A stretch of DNA of 64,000 bases from Mycolicibacterium bacteremicum (lineage in GTDB: Bacteria; Actinomycetota; Actinomycetes; Mycobacteriales; Mycobacteriaceae): assembly GCF_002086115.1 (NCBI RefSeq), contig NZ_MVHJ01000003.1, positions 303,190 to 367,189 of the forward strand. Reading direction: 5' to 3'. Position numbers and translations under genes: made by a program. Under the pieces are notes generated by a model. The model did no database searches. It was given only the letters and a program-made list of their open reading frames with translations, and was not told the origin of the DNA. Within the stretch, counting starts at the first letter, position 1; each line of letters begins with the position of its first letter. Shown here piece by piece: positions 9,526-18,701 of this stretch.

Positions 9526-11562
9526 TCAGTCCTGCGGGATGTCGCGTTCGATCGCGTCGAGCCAGATCCGCGCCGACATGTCCGAGGGCGCGCGCCAGTC
9601 GCCGCGCGGGGACAGCGCGCCGCCGGCGGAGACCTTGGGACCGTTCGGCAGCGCCGAACGCTTGAACTGGGAGAACGAGTAGAACCGCTGCGCGAAGACG
9701 GTGAGCCAGCGCCGGATCTCGCTCAGCGAGTACTGCGGGCGCTTGTCCAGCGGATAGCCCAGCGGCCAGTGCCCACGTTCGGCATCGTGCCAGGCGTGCC
9801 AGGCCAGGAACGCCACCTTGGCCGGGCCGAACCCGTAGCGCAGCACCTGGAACAGCGAGAAATCCTGCAGCACATAGGGACCCACCTTGGCCTCGCTGCT
9901 CTGGATCTCCTCGTCCTCACCCGCGGGAACGAGTTCCGGGGTGATCTCGGTGTCGAGCACCGACTGCAGCACGGTGCCCACGGAGTCGTCGAACTCACCG
10001 GAGGAGATGACCCAGCGGATCAGATGCTGGATCAGCGTCTTCGGGACACCGCCGTTGACGTTGTAATGCGACATCTGATCGCCGACGCCGTAGGTGGACC
10101 AGCCCAGCGCCAGCTCGGACAGGTCACCGGTGCCCAGCACGATGCCGCCGCGCTGGTTGGCCAACCGGAACAGATAATCGGTCCGCAGGCCGGCCTGCAC
10201 GTTTTCGAAGGTGACGTCGTAGACCTTCTCACCGCGGCCGAACGGGTGGTCCATCTCGGTGAGCATCAGCTGCGCGGTGTCGCGGATGTCGATCTCGGCG
10301 AAGGTCACCCCGAGCGCCTCGCTCAGCGCGATGGCGTTGCCCTTGGTGCGGTCGCCGGTGGCGAACCCCGGCATCGTGAAGGCGAGGATGTCGCTGCGTG
10401 GGCGGCCCTCCCGGTCCATCGCGCGGGCGGCGACGATCAGGGCGTGCGTGGAGTCCAGGCCGCCGGACACCCCGATGACGACCTTCGGATAGTTCAGGGC
10501 GCGCAGCCGCTGCTCCAGTCCGGACACCTGGATGTTGTACGCCTCGTAGCAATCCTGTTGCAGCCGAGCCGGATCCGAGGGCACGAACGGGAAGCGCTCA
10601 ACCCGCCGCAGCAGCCCGATATCGCCGGCAGGCGGGTCGACCGTGAACTCGATCCGGCGGAAGTCCTCGACCCCCTGGCGGCGTGCATTGTCATCGAAAC
10701 TGCCCATCCGCAACCGCTCGGCACGCAGCAGTGCCACATCGACATCGGCGGTGCTGCGCCGCTCACCCTTCGGGAAGCGCTCCGACTCGGCGAGCAGCAC
10801 CCCGTTCTCGTAGATCATGGTCTGTCCGTCCCAGGCCAGATCGGTGCTGGATTCCCCCTCGCCGGCGGCGGCATAGATGTAGGCAGCCAGACAGCGCGAG
10901 GACGCCGACTTGGCCAGCAGTTTGCGGTCATCGGCGCGGCCGATGGTGATGGGGCTGCCGGACAGATTGGCCAGCACCGTCGCGCCGGCCAGCGCGGCCC
11001 GTGCGCTGGGCGGCACCGGCACCCACATGTCCTCGCAGATTTCGACGTGCAGGACGAAGTCGGGCAGGTCGGTCGCGGTGAACAGCAGATCGGAACCGAA
11101 GGGCAGATCCGCGCCGCCCAGCCGGATGACCCCGGCCAGCCCGTCCCCGGGGGCGAGCTGGCGCTTCTCGTAGAACTCGCGGTAGTTGGGCAGATACGAC
11201 TTGGGGACCACGCCGAGGACGGCGCCGCGGTGGATCACCACGGCCGTGTTGTAGACCCGGTTGCGGTGCCGCAGCGGTGCTCCGATCACGAGCACGGGCA
11301 ACAGATCCGCGGACGCGGCGACCACGGTCGCCACCGCCTCCTCGACGGCGTCGAGCAGGGTGTCCTGCAGCAAGATGTCCTCGATCGAGTAACCGCAGAG
11401 CGTCAGCTCCGGGAAGACCGCCAGCGCCACCCCGTCGTCGTGACACTCCCGAGCCAGCCCCAGCACGGACTCGGCATTGGCTGCCGGATCGGCGAGCGTG
11501 GTGCGGTGCGTGCAAGCGGCCGTCCGGACGAACCCGTGCCGGTAGGCGGAGTAGAAGTCCAC
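9526..11562 (-). CDS. nadE: Glutamine-dependent NAD(+) synthetase NadE
   Basis: A 678-residue two-domain enzyme. The N-terminal nitrilase-like glutaminase shows its Glu/Lys/Cys triad in [12 protein letters not shown] (about residue 50), [17 protein letters not shown] and EICEDMW (Cys near 175). The C-terminal synthetase has the ATP-pyrophosphatase loop [12 protein letters not shown] near residues 361-371. Ammonia from glutamine is channelled to deamido-NAD. The length matches the mycobacterial enzyme. It is convergent with the enoyl-CoA hydratase gene and 34 bp from the next gene upstream. Confidence 0.95.
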   Translation of the reverse strand: MDFYSAYRHGFVRTAACTHRTTLADPAANAESVLGLARECHDDGVALAVFPELTLCGYSIEDILLQDTLLDAVEEAVATVVAASADLLPVLVIGAPLRHRNRVYNTAVVIHRGAVLGVVPKSYLPNYREFYEKRQLAPGDGLAGVIRLGGADLPFGSDLLFTATDLPDFVLHVEICEDMWVPVPPSARAALAGATVLANLSGSPITIGRADDRKLLAKSASSRCLAAYIYAAAGEGESSTDLAWDGQTMIYENGVLLAESERFPKGERRSTADVDVALLRAERLRMGSFDDNARRQGVEDFRRIEFTVDPPAGDIGLLRRVERFPFVPSDPARLQQDCYEAYNIQVSGLEQRLRALNYPKVVIGVSGGLDSTHALIVAARAMDREGRPRSDILAFTMPGFATGDRTKGNAIALSEALGVTFAEIDIRDTAQLMLTEMDHPFGRGEKVYDVTFENVQAGLRTDYLFRLANQRGGIVLGTGDLSELALGWSTYGVGDQMSHYNVNGGVPKTLIQHLIRWVISSGEFDDSVGTVLQSVLDTEITPELVPAGEDEEIQSSEAKVGPYVLQDFSLFQVLRYGFGPAKVAFLAWHAWHDAERGHWPLGYPLDKRPQYSLSEIRRWLTVFAQRFYSFSQFKRSALPNGPKVSAGGALSPRGDWRAPSDMSARIWLDAIERDIPQD

Positions 11563-11596
11563 CCGGCCATTCTGGCATTGCCCGCACCCGGAGAGC

Positions 11597-12532
11597 TCAC
11601 ATCGCGGGCTGCTTGCGCCAGTCGGCTATCACCGTCGACAACCCCTCGACCAAAACGGGCAGTTGCGGCGCCAGCACGGCGCACCCGACGAACTGCAACG
11701 TGCGCGCGCTGTCCATCAGCCGCTGGACCTGCGGGTCGGTCCGGCGCAGTCCGAGTGCCGCGGCCGCGTCGTCGTATTCGGCGGTGGCCTCCGCCCCCAG
11801 CATCGCCAGGTCCCATTCCACCGGGCCGGCACAGACATCCTCGAAGTCGGCGAACCTGACACCGGAGGTGGTTCGGATCACGTTGTGCGACGGGCCATCT
11901 CCCTGCAGGGGTTGCACGGTGACGCCGGGGTGGCGGGCTGCGAAGGCCGTGGCATCGCCCAGCACGGCCGACAGCTCGGCGAACTGGGCTCGGGCGCGGT
12001 CGATGTCGTTGACGGTCAACAGATCCGAGGGTTCCAACGCCGCGAACAGGGCCGGCCCGGTCTCGGTGAACGGCACCAGGAAGGGCAGCGGCGCCGGGTA
12101 GCCGGCCAGACCCGCGTGCAGCTCGGCGCTCTTGGCGATCGCGACGCCCGAGTACGCCTGGTGATCGGGCGCGAGGTCGGCGAGCTCCCAGAACGTCATG
12201 CCGAACCCGTCGCGACGGACGGGTGCGCGCGGAACCAGCGGGCTGGGTGGTACGACCGGCACCCCCCGGGCGTCCAGCCAACTGACCACGTCGAGCTCGC
12301 GTTGCTGGCGCGCGGCCTGCAGTTCCGGGCCGTAACCCGGTGGAAGCACCACCTGGATGCGCGCCACCGCCGGTGTCGGCTCCAGGTGCACGACGACGGA
12401 GAACACGTCGTGCAGCACGGTGGCGCGGTCGGCGGCCAACCCCAGCGCCCGGCCGGCGTCGAGGGCGGCCTGCGCGGCGCGCTGCGTGCGGTCGGCGAGC
12501 TGATCAGCAGAAACCCACGCCATACGGTCCAC
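11597..12532 (-). CDS. Aminoglycoside-phosphotransferase-like (APH family) protein
   Basis: A 311-residue protein of the APH/choline kinase-like family. The catalytic loop is altered: QGDGPSHNV stands where HGDLHxxN is usual, and FEDVCAGPVEWDL replaces the D-x-D metal motif region. The loss of the first histidine and change of DFG-like residues leave activity uncertain. Proteins of this type in actinobacteria are mostly uncharacterised and are not evidence of drug resistance. It is divergent from the sirtuin gene with a 28-bp gap. Confidence 0.7.
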   Translation of the reverse strand: MDRMAWVSADQLADRTQRAAQAALDAGRALGLAADRATVLHDVFSVVVHLEPTPAVARIQVVLPPGYGPELQAARQQRELDVVSWLDARGVPVVPPSPLVPRAPVRRDGFGMTFWELADLAPDHQAYSGVAIAKSAELHAGLAGYPAPLPFLVPFTETGPALFAALEPSDLLTVNDIDRARAQFAELSAVLGDATAFAARHPGVTVQPLQGDGPSHNVIRTTSGVRFADFEDVCAGPVEWDLAMLGAEATAEYDDAAAALGLRRTDPQVQRLMDSARTLQFVGCAVLAPQLPVLVEGLSTVIADWRKQPAM

Positions 12533-12560
12533 CCTGCCATGGCGGCCTATCCTCGAAGGA

Positions 12561-13394
12561 ATGGAAGCCCCCGAACTGGTCGCCGCGCTCGCGGGTCACC
12601 GCATCGCGGTGCTGACCGGGGCCGGGATGTCGACGGATTCGGGCATCCCGGATTACCGGGGGCCGGATTCACCGCCCAGCAATCCGATGACCATCGCCCA
12701 GTTCCGGTCCGACCCGGTGTACCGGCAGCGCTACTGGGCGCGCAACCACGTGGGGTGGCGGCACATGGATGAGACGGTGCCCAATGCCGGTCATCGCGCG
12801 CTGGCCGAGCTGGAGCGCGACGGCGTGGTCACCGGGCTCATCACCCAGAATGTGGATCTGCTGCACACCAAGGCCGGCAGCCGGCATGTCGTCGATCTGC
12901 ACGGCACCTACCGGCAGGTGGTGTGCCTGGCGTGTGGTTTAACCATGAGCCGCGCCACGTTGGCCGACGAACTCGAGGCGCTCAATCCGGGGTTCGCCGA
13001 ACGCGCCGAACAGGTCGGCGGCATCGCGGTGGCGCCCGACGCGGACGCCGTCATCGACGACACCGCCGGCTTCCGCTACCTGGACTGTCCGCGGTGTGCG
13101 GGCATGCTCAAGCCCGATATCGTCTACTTCGGCGAGAGCGTTCCCAAGGAACGTGTGCAGCAAGCGTTCGCGATGGTGGACGCGGCCGACGCGCTGCTGG
13201 TCGCGGGTTCGTCGCTGACGGTCTTCTCCGGCTACCGCTTCGTCCGGCACGCCGCGGCCGCCGGTATGCCGATCGCGATCGTCAACCGGGGACCGACCCG
13301 CGGCGACGACCTGGCCACCGTGAAGGTCGAGGGCGGTTGTTCGGAATTGCTCACGCTGTTGGCCGGTGAGCTCACCGCCACCACGACGCGCTAG
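12561..13394 (+). CDS. Sir2-family NAD-dependent deacylase (sirtuin)
   Basis: A 277-residue sirtuin. It shows the NAD-binding motif [17 protein letters not shown] (about residues 15-31), the catalytic block [12 protein letters not shown] with its downstream DLHGT histidine, and two zinc-binding cysteine pairs (CLACG and CPRC). The long insertion between the NAD-motif and the catalytic block suggests a class II-like enzyme rather than the CobB type. It removes acyl groups from lysines at the cost of NAD. The stop codon overlaps the convergent P450 stop by 4 bp. Confidence 0.9.
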   Translation: MEAPELVAALAGHRIAVLTGAGMSTDSGIPDYRGPDSPPSNPMTIAQFRSDPVYRQRYWARNHVGWRHMDETVPNAGHRALAELERDGVVTGLITQNVDLLHTKAGSRHVVDLHGTYRQVVCLACGLTMSRATLADELEALNPGFAERAEQVGGIAVAPDADAVIDDTAGFRYLDCPRCAGMLKPDIVYFGESVPKERVQQAFAMVDAADALLVAGSSLTVFSGYRFVRHAAAAGMPIAIVNRGPTRGDDLATVKVEGGCSELLTLLAGELTATTTR

Positions 13395-14656
13395 AACTCA
13401 CACCGCAGCGCCCGCACGGCGTGGACGAAATTGCCTGCCACATAGGATGGTTCGCCGACCTCGAGATTGGGTATTTGGCGCAGCAGTTCGCCGAAGATGG
13501 CCCGCAACTGGGCCCGGGCGACGTGCGCGCCGAGGCAGAAGTGCCGGCCGCCACCGCCGAAGCCGACATGCGGATTCGGATGCCGACCCAGGTCGAGCCG
13601 GCCGGGATCGCTGAACACCGCGCCGTCCCAGTTCGCCGAAGAGTAGAACATCACCACCTTCTCCCCCGCGCTGATCTGTGCGCCGCCGAGTTCGTAATCC
13701 TCGGCCGCGGTGCGCCGGAACGTCATGACCGGAGTGGCCCAGCGGATGAATTCCTCGACCGCCGTTCCGATCCGGCCCTCGAAATCGCCCAGCAGCCAAG
13801 CTCGTTGGTCGGGGTTGTCGGTCAGCGCCTTCATCGCGTGGCTGGTGGTCTGTCGGGTGGTGTCGTTGCCGGCCACGGCGAGCAGCACGAAGAAGGCCGC
13901 CACCTCCTGATCGGTCAGCCGGGAGCCTTCGACCTCGGCGTGCACCAGGGCACTGAACAGGTCGTCACCCGGGTTCTCCCGCCGCTCGGCGGCCAGCGCG
14001 AGCGCGACCTGATGCAGGTACATCTGATTGGTGACCAGTACCTCCAACGGGTTTCGGCCGTCGAGGTACACCGGGTCACCCCAGGAGACCAACGCATCGG
14101 CGGCGGCGGCGACCTGGTGGCGCTCGGATTCGGGGATACCGACCATATCCGAGAGGGTGCGGATGGGCAGTTCCTTGGCGCACAGGTCGACGAAGTCGGC
14201 GCCGCTGCCCGCGGCCCGCAGTTCGGTGACGATCTCGGCGGCGTTGGCCTTGATCGAATCCTCGATACGGCGCACCTGGCGCGGGGTGAACGCCGAGTGC
14301 ACCACCTTGCGGATCAACGTGTGCCGCGGCGGGTCCATCGCCAGGAACGACTGGGAGGCCCCCAGCAGTTCCTGGGGGACGTTCTCGAACAGCACGCCCT
14401 GCCCGGACAGGAAAACCTCACTGTTGCGGCTGACCTCGACCACGTCGGCGTGCCGGGTCACCGCCCAGTACCCACGGTCGCCCGGGTCCGGCATCAGCGA
14501 ATCCTCGACCGGCGGATGCCAGCTCACCGGGCGCTGGTCGCGCAGTTCGGCGAAGGAGATCTCGCGGTCGGCGGCCGTGGTGGCCCAGAACGCCCGCGAG
14601 GACAGATCGATCGGATCGTAGGCCCGCTCGGCGGGTGTGATCGGTGACACAGTCAT
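13391..14656 (-). CDS. Cytochrome P450
   Basis: A 421-residue soluble bacterial P450. The I-helix oxygen-activation motif AGNDTTRQ lies near residues 261-268, and the haem-binding loop FGGGGRHFCLGAHVA near 363-377 holds the Cys ligand. The sequence style resembles the mycobacterial CYP124/CYP125-like groups that oxidise lipid or sterol side chains, but I cannot assign a CYP number. The ATG at 14656 is used because it faces the TetR gene across a short operator-bearing gap; the frame stays open to 15067, inside the TetR gene. No ferredoxin partner is adjacent. Confidence 0.92.
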   Translation of the reverse strand: MTVSPITPAERAYDPIDLSSRAFWATTAADREISFAELRDQRPVSWHPPVEDSLMPDPGDRGYWAVTRHADVVEVSRNSEVFLSGQGVLFENVPQELLGASQSFLAMDPPRHTLIRKVVHSAFTPRQVRRIEDSIKANAAEIVTELRAAGSGADFVDLCAKELPIRTLSDMVGIPESERHQVAAAADALVSWGDPVYLDGRNPLEVLVTNQMYLHQVALALAAERRENPGDDLFSALVHAEVEGSRLTDQEVAAFFVLLAVAGNDTTRQTTSHAMKALTDNPDQRAWLLGDFEGRIGTAVEEFIRWATPVMTFRRTAAEDYELGGAQISAGEKVVMFYSSANWDGAVFSDPGRLDLGRHPNPHVGFGGGGRHFCLGAHVARAQLRAIFGELLRQIPNLEVGEPSYVAGNFVHAVRALRCEF

Positions 14657-14673
14657 GTCGCTGACAATAAGCC

Positions 14674-14688
14674 TAGACGCACTGTCTA
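14674..14688. promoter_or_regulatory. Candidate TetR operator between P450 and tetR
   Basis: An inverted repeat TAGAC-GCACT-GTCTA lies in the 66-bp gap between the divergent P450 and TetR genes. Its size and form (15 bp, 5-bp arms) are typical of TetR-family operators, and its position would let the regulator control both genes. Confidence 0.6.
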
Positions 14689-14722
14689 AGCAAGATGGCC
14701 AGTGAAGCGATACGCTGCTGCC

Positions 14723-15358
14723 ATGGCCTCGGTGACCCGAACGACCCGCAAACCGCAGGCCAGCCGTCAGGAACGCCGCGAACAGATCGAACGCCAGCTC
14801 CTCGACGCGACCGACCGCCTGATGGCTGACGGCGCCAGCTTCACCGAACTCAGCGTGGACCGGCTGGCCACCGAGGCCGGCATCTCGCGGGCCAGCTTCT
14901 ACATCTACTTCGAGGACAAGGGTGATCTGCTGCGCCGGCTGGCCACCCAGGTGTTCGGGGACCTGACCGCCGACGCCGCGCAGTGGTGGACGGTGGCCGG
15001 CCGCCGCGACCCCGCGGACATCCACGCCTCGATGACCCGCCTGATCGCCAGTTACCGCACGCACCAACCCGTGCTGGTGGCGCTCAACGAGATGGCGGCC
15101 TACGACGCCCAGGTCGGTGCGACCTACCGCGAGCTGTTGACCGGCATCACCGCCCAGTTCACCACCGTCATCGAGGAAGGCCAGGCCGACGGATCGATCC
15201 GGCCCGGCCTGCTCGCCGCCCCCACGGCCAGCAGCCTGGTGTGGATGGTGGAGCGGGTGTGCCAGCAGAATCTGCCCGGCCGGACAGCGGACTACGACCC
15301 GCAGCTGGCCACCGCGCTCACCGAGATCATCCGCGGCGCGCTGTATCTGGAGGGCTGA
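14723..15358 (+). CDS. TetR-family transcriptional regulator
   Basis: A 211-residue regulator. The N-terminal helix-turn-helix is visible in LSVDRLATEAGISRASFYIYFEDKGDLLRRL (about residues 43-73; only its length is unusual to quote), and the C-terminal half is a ligand-binding helical domain. I prefer the ATG at 14723 (MASVTRTTRKP); an in-frame GTG at 14702 would add seven residues. It is divergent from the P450 gene, so it probably represses that gene and itself. The ligand is likely the P450 substrate or product, which is inference. Confidence 0.85.
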   Translation: MASVTRTTRKPQASRQERREQIERQLLDATDRLMADGASFTELSVDRLATEAGISRASFYIYFEDKGDLLRRLATQVFGDLTADAAQWWTVAGRRDPADIHASMTRLIASYRTHQPVLVALNEMAAYDAQVGATYRELLTGITAQFTTVIEEGQADGSIRPGLLAAPTASSLVWMVERVCQQNLPGRTADYDPQLATALTEIIRGALYLEG

Positions 15359-15379
15359 ATCGGCGCACGGGCGGCAGCC

Positions 15380-16672
15380 TCAGAAGCGCTCGGGGTGCCA
15401 GTACACATCCTCGGCGGTGCCGTACAGCGCATGATCGACGGCCTGGCGCCCCTGGACGTATCCGTAGTCCTGGTTCGACGACTCGTAGCGCCAGCCGCCG
15501 AATCGCCCGCGGCTGTAGATGCCGTGTGCCAGCAGCTGCTTGTCGGCCTCGCGCAGCAGGTCGTCGCGACCGATGGTGGGCACCGGATACCCGTGCTCCA
15601 GGGTCGTGACGAAACGGGCGGCGACCCGTGCCGGGTCGGCACCCAGCTGCCGAAGCGAGGCAAGGACGCCCGCGACGGCGTCGGCCGCCGAGACGGGCGT
15701 CTCGTCGAACACCGGCACCTCACACAGGATGTTCCAGCGGCCGGGGCCGGCATTGGCCTCGTCGTAGTTGCTCAGCATGGTCGCGCGATACCACGGCACC
15801 GCCTCGTCCGGGCAGTACAGCCACGTCTTGTCGGCCAGCGCCGGTGGCGGATCGCCGTCGAACCCGATACCGACGGCGTGCAGTCGACTGGCGCGCAAGG
15901 TCGCCGCCCGATCCGTCCAGCCGATCCAGTCCAGCGCGGTGGTGATAGGGGCGGTGCTGATGCAGTAGCGGAACGACACCGTGCTGCCGTCGTCGAGATG
16001 CGCCCGCCGGGCTTGCGGGTCGACCTCGAGCACCCTGGTACCCAGCCGCACCGAAGCCGGCGTCATCATGGTGTCGTGCACCGCCTGCCACAGCGCACCG
16101 GTGCCGCCGACCGGATACGGGAACGTGGAGGGCGAAGCGGTCGTCGTGCCGGCCAGGGCCAACGCGGGTACGTTGCGCGCGGCGCTGCCGCTGCGCAACG
16201 AGGTCCACTCGTCGTCGATCCGATCCAGCGGCAGCGTCCACATCTTGCGGTTGTACGGCTCGAAGAATTCTTCGTAGAGCCGACTACCGAAGTTGTTGCG
16301 GTAGTAGTCGGCCAGATGGTTGACCGGCGCGTCGGGTTCCAGGTCAGTGGGCCACTCGCGCAACTGCTGCTGGATGGGGGTCGGCACCAGGCTGTCCGGC
16401 CCGTCGCCGCGCAGCCACACCCAGCCGTTGCGCGTCACGTGGTTGAGCGCGATACCGCTGGCCGCCACCGCCCGGTCGAAATCCTCGAAATGACTGTGCA
16501 GCACATGGCCGCCCAGATCCCAGGTGAAGCCCGCGTCGTCGGTGATCGAGGCCGACATCCCGCCGATGCGCTTCCCCCCGTCGACTACCAGATGGTCGAT
16601 GCCCAATTCGGTCAGCCGGACGGCGGCTCCGATGCCGGTGGTACCGGCACCGATGACGAGAAAGGTTGGCAC
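15380..16672 (-). CDS. FAD-dependent amine-oxidase/UDP-galactopyranose-mutase-like oxidoreductase
   Basis: A 430-residue flavoprotein. The dinucleotide-binding motif VIGAGTTGIGAA is at residues 6-17, and the segment FFEPYNRKMWTLPLDRID is reminiscent of UDP-galactopyranose mutases and COG1232 (protoporphyrinogen-oxidase-like) proteins. Such proteins are often found in glycan clusters. The next gene upstream, a PIG-L sugar deacetylase, ends 3 bp before this one starts, so the two form a unit. A role in modifying a sugar nucleotide or glycolipid is plausible. True UDP-Galf mutase is shorter and I do not claim that identity. Confidence 0.75.
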   Translation of the reverse strand: MPTFLVIGAGTTGIGAAVRLTELGIDHLVVDGGKRIGGMSASITDDAGFTWDLGGHVLHSHFEDFDRAVAASGIALNHVTRNGWVWLRGDGPDSLVPTPIQQQLREWPTDLEPDAPVNHLADYYRNNFGSRLYEEFFEPYNRKMWTLPLDRIDDEWTSLRSGSAARNVPALALAGTTTASPSTFPYPVGGTGALWQAVHDTMMTPASVRLGTRVLEVDPQARRAHLDDGSTVSFRYCISTAPITTALDWIGWTDRAATLRASRLHAVGIGFDGDPPPALADKTWLYCPDEAVPWYRATMLSNYDEANAGPGRWNILCEVPVFDETPVSAADAVAGVLASLRQLGADPARVAARFVTTLEHGYPVPTIGRDDLLREADKQLLAHGIYSRGRFGGWRYESSNQDYGYVQGRQAVDHALYGTAEDVYWHPERF

Positions 16673-16675
16673 AGC

Positions 16676-17299
16676 TCAGAAGTCGACGACCTGGCGGATC
16701 GGTTCGAATCCCTCGGCGAACGGTCGCCTGCAGAGGAATCCGTAGTGCTCAGCCGAGCTGCGCACCCAGGAGGCACTGACCTTCTCGCTGGCCTCGGCTT
16801 GGGACACGTGGCACATCAGTGCCTCGATCTTCTTGTCCAGGCAGTCGGAAATGTCGATGAAGGCAGTGGGATTGAACCCGACCGCGGACGGACCGCCGTA
16901 GGCCATGATCGTCGAGACCCAGCGCGCGGCGCCCATCGTGCAGCGCGAGACGACCCGGTGATCCTGGTGGCTGTCATTGGCCATATGGGTATATATGACT
17001 GTCGCCGAGACCTGTTCGATGGCGTCCTCGATCAGGTGCACCAGCTCGAACTCCTGCAGCGACACCCGGCAGTCGAGAAAGCCCTCGCCCCAGATCAACC
17101 TGTCGATGCCCAGCACGTCGACGGCGGCCTGCTGTTCGGCGACGCGCTGCGCCGACCGACCGGGCCCTTCTTCGCCGCGGGTGACGACAAGCATCGTGAC
17201 AAGATCACCGGCAGCAACATGTTTGGCCAGAGCGCCCCCGCAGCCCAGCTCGATATCGTCGGGATGTGCCCCGACTGCAAGAACCGAACGACGTGTCAT
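16676..17299 (-). CDS. PIG-L family deacetylase (LmbE-like)
   Basis: A 207-residue zinc-dependent N-acetyl-sugar deacetylase. The metal motif AHPDD is at residues 11-15 and the second metal-binding segment SHQDHRVV is in the middle of the protein. In mycobacteria this fold includes MshB and Mca (mycothiol), but both are longer, so this is another member, possibly acting on a lipid- or nucleotide-linked amino sugar. The ATG at 17299 begins MTRRSVLAVGAHPDD; the open frame extends further but without the fold. It is upstream of and coupled to the FAD oxidoreductase gene. Confidence 0.85.
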   Translation of the reverse strand: MTRRSVLAVGAHPDDIELGCGGALAKHVAAGDLVTMLVVTRGEEGPGRSAQRVAEQQAAVDVLGIDRLIWGEGFLDCRVSLQEFELVHLIEDAIEQVSATVIYTHMANDSHQDHRVVSRCTMGAARWVSTIMAYGGPSAVGFNPTAFIDISDCLDKKIEALMCHVSQAEASEKVSASWVRSSAEHYGFLCRRPFAEGFEPIRQVVDF

Positions 17300-17404
17300 G
17301 CCCCCAGCTTCCACTTTGCTGACACTCAACTTTGACGGAGCATACCCCGACAATCGCCCCCATGTCCGGATTAGCTCAACCGGGAATGATGACATGACAG
17401 TTGC

Positions 17405-17457
17405 GGCAGATTCTGCCAAACGGCAAATTTGACCCGAAAGTAGCGGCAAACATTGCC
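17405..17457. promoter_or_regulatory. Two palindromes upstream of the PIG-L gene
   Basis: The 238-bp gap between proB and the PIG-L gene contains GGCAGATTCTGCC (17405-17417, perfect 6-bp arms) and GGCAA-ACA-TTGCC (17445-17457). Their centres are 40 bp apart, about four helical turns. A further TTTGCC half-site occurs near 17474. They are candidate operators for the PIG-L/FAD oxidoreductase pair. No regulator gene adjoins them. Confidence 0.4.
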
Positions 17458-17537
17458 ATTGACGTCTGCGTTATTTGCCAACCGGTGTTAGCTGCACAGC
17501 GGGAGGGGCCGGCATCCCGGCAGCTGCGCGGTGGTTC

Positions 17538-18638
17538 TCAGATCGCGACCAGATCATCGGCATGCACTGCCGGCCTGCGGAGCTCGGGCGGCAGATCGGG
17601 TGTCGACCGCCCGATCATGGCGGCAAGTTCCACCGCGTCATAGGCCACCACACCACGTGCCACGGCCGGACCGTCTGGTCCGCGCAGTTCCACCACATCA
17701 CCACCGTGGAACCGGCCGGATACCGCAGTGATGCCGGCGGGCAGCAGCGAGCGACGCCCGGCGGTCACCGCGCGTACGGCACCCTCGTCGAGGGTCAGCA
17801 CGCCGGTGGCCTCGGCCGCGTAGCGCACCCAGAACCGCCGCGCCGACATGCGTTCGGGCCGCGGTGCGAACACCGTGCCGACCGACGCGTCGGAGAGGGC
17901 GGCGGCGGCGTCGGCGGCCGCGGCCAGTAGAACGGGCACGCCCGCGTCGGCGGCCAGCAGCGCCGAGGACAGCTTCGAGGCCATCCCGCCGGTGCCCAGG
18001 CTGCTGCCCCGGCCGGCGACCACCCCGTCGAGGTCGCCCTCGGCGGCCACCTCGGGGATGAAGCGGGCATTGCCCTTGCGGGGATCGGAGTCATAGAGAC
18101 CGTCGATATCGGAGAGCAGGACCAGCGCATCGGCCCCCACCAACTGGGCCACCAGCGCCGAGAGCCGGTCGTTGTCACCGAAGCGGATCTCGTTGGTCGC
18201 CACGGTGTCGTTCTCGTTGACGATCGCCACCGCGTGCAACGCCCGCAACCGATCCAGGGTGCGCTGGGCGTTGTTGTGCTGGACCCGCATAGCGATGTCA
18301 TGAGCGGTCAGCAACACCTGGCCGACGGTGCGGTCGAAGTGGGCGAAGGCGGCACTCCAGGCGTTCACGAGCGCCACCTGGCCGACGCTGGCCGCGGCCT
18401 GCTTGGTCGCCAGATCGGTCGGGCGTTTGGTCAGGCCCAGCGGTTCGATCCCGGCGGCGATGGCACCGGAGGACACGATCACCACATCGGAGCCCGCCCG
18501 CATGCGGCCTTCGATCGCCTGGACCAGCGCGGCCAACCTGCCCGCATCGAATACACCGGTGGGGGTGGTCAATGCGGTGGTGCCGATCTTGACGACGACG
18601 CTGCGGGCGCTCCGGATCGCCCGCCTGGTCTCGCTCAC
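17538..18638 (-). CDS. proB: Glutamate 5-kinase ProB
   Basis: A 366-residue enzyme for the first step of proline synthesis (ATP-dependent phosphorylation of glutamate). It has an amino-acid-kinase domain ([10 protein letters not shown] near the start, [34 protein letters not shown]) and a C-terminal PUA domain (about residues 275-360). I place the start at the GTG at 18638, which gives [12 protein letters not shown] and the usual length. The frame continues to an ATG at 18701 that overlaps the obg stop codon (ATGA). That extension would add 21 residues encoded by a duplicated repeat, with CGAND twice. Either start would couple it to obg. Confidence 0.93.
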   Translation of the reverse strand: MSETRRAIRSARSVVVKIGTTALTTPTGVFDAGRLAALVQAIEGRMRAGSDVVIVSSGAIAAGIEPLGLTKRPTDLATKQAAASVGQVALVNAWSAAFAHFDRTVGQVLLTAHDIAMRVQHNNAQRTLDRLRALHAVAIVNENDTVATNEIRFGDNDRLSALVAQLVGADALVLLSDIDGLYDSDPRKGNARFIPEVAAEGDLDGVVAGRGSSLGTGGMASKLSSALLAADAGVPVLLAAAADAAAALSDASVGTVFAPRPERMSARRFWVRYAAEATGVLTLDEGAVRAVTAGRRSLLPAGITAVSGRFHGGDVVELRGPDGPAVARGVVAYDAVELAAMIGRSTPDLPPELRRPAVHADDLVAI

Positions 18639-18644
18639 GACCTG

Positions 18645-18701
18645 ATCATTCGCTCCGCACGCGTCGCGCCGGTCATCATTCGCTCCGCAAACGTCGCTCA
18701 T
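18645..18701. repeat. 30-bp direct repeat at the obg/proB junction
   Basis: On the plus strand ATCATTCGCTCCGCA occurs at 18645-18659 and again at 18675-18689, a period of 30 bp. The flanking CGTCGC blocks are also shared. Read on the minus strand it encodes the CGAND peptides upstream of ProB and provides an ATGAGCGACG start that overlaps the obg stop. A very similar block lies at 25401-25430 next to folC, so this is a dispersed element and not a local duplication only. Confidence 0.75.

Noticed and set aside
11597..12532. Aminoglycoside resistance gene
   Set aside because: Only the fold is APH-like. The catalytic loop differs and such chromosomal family members are mostly unrelated to resistance.
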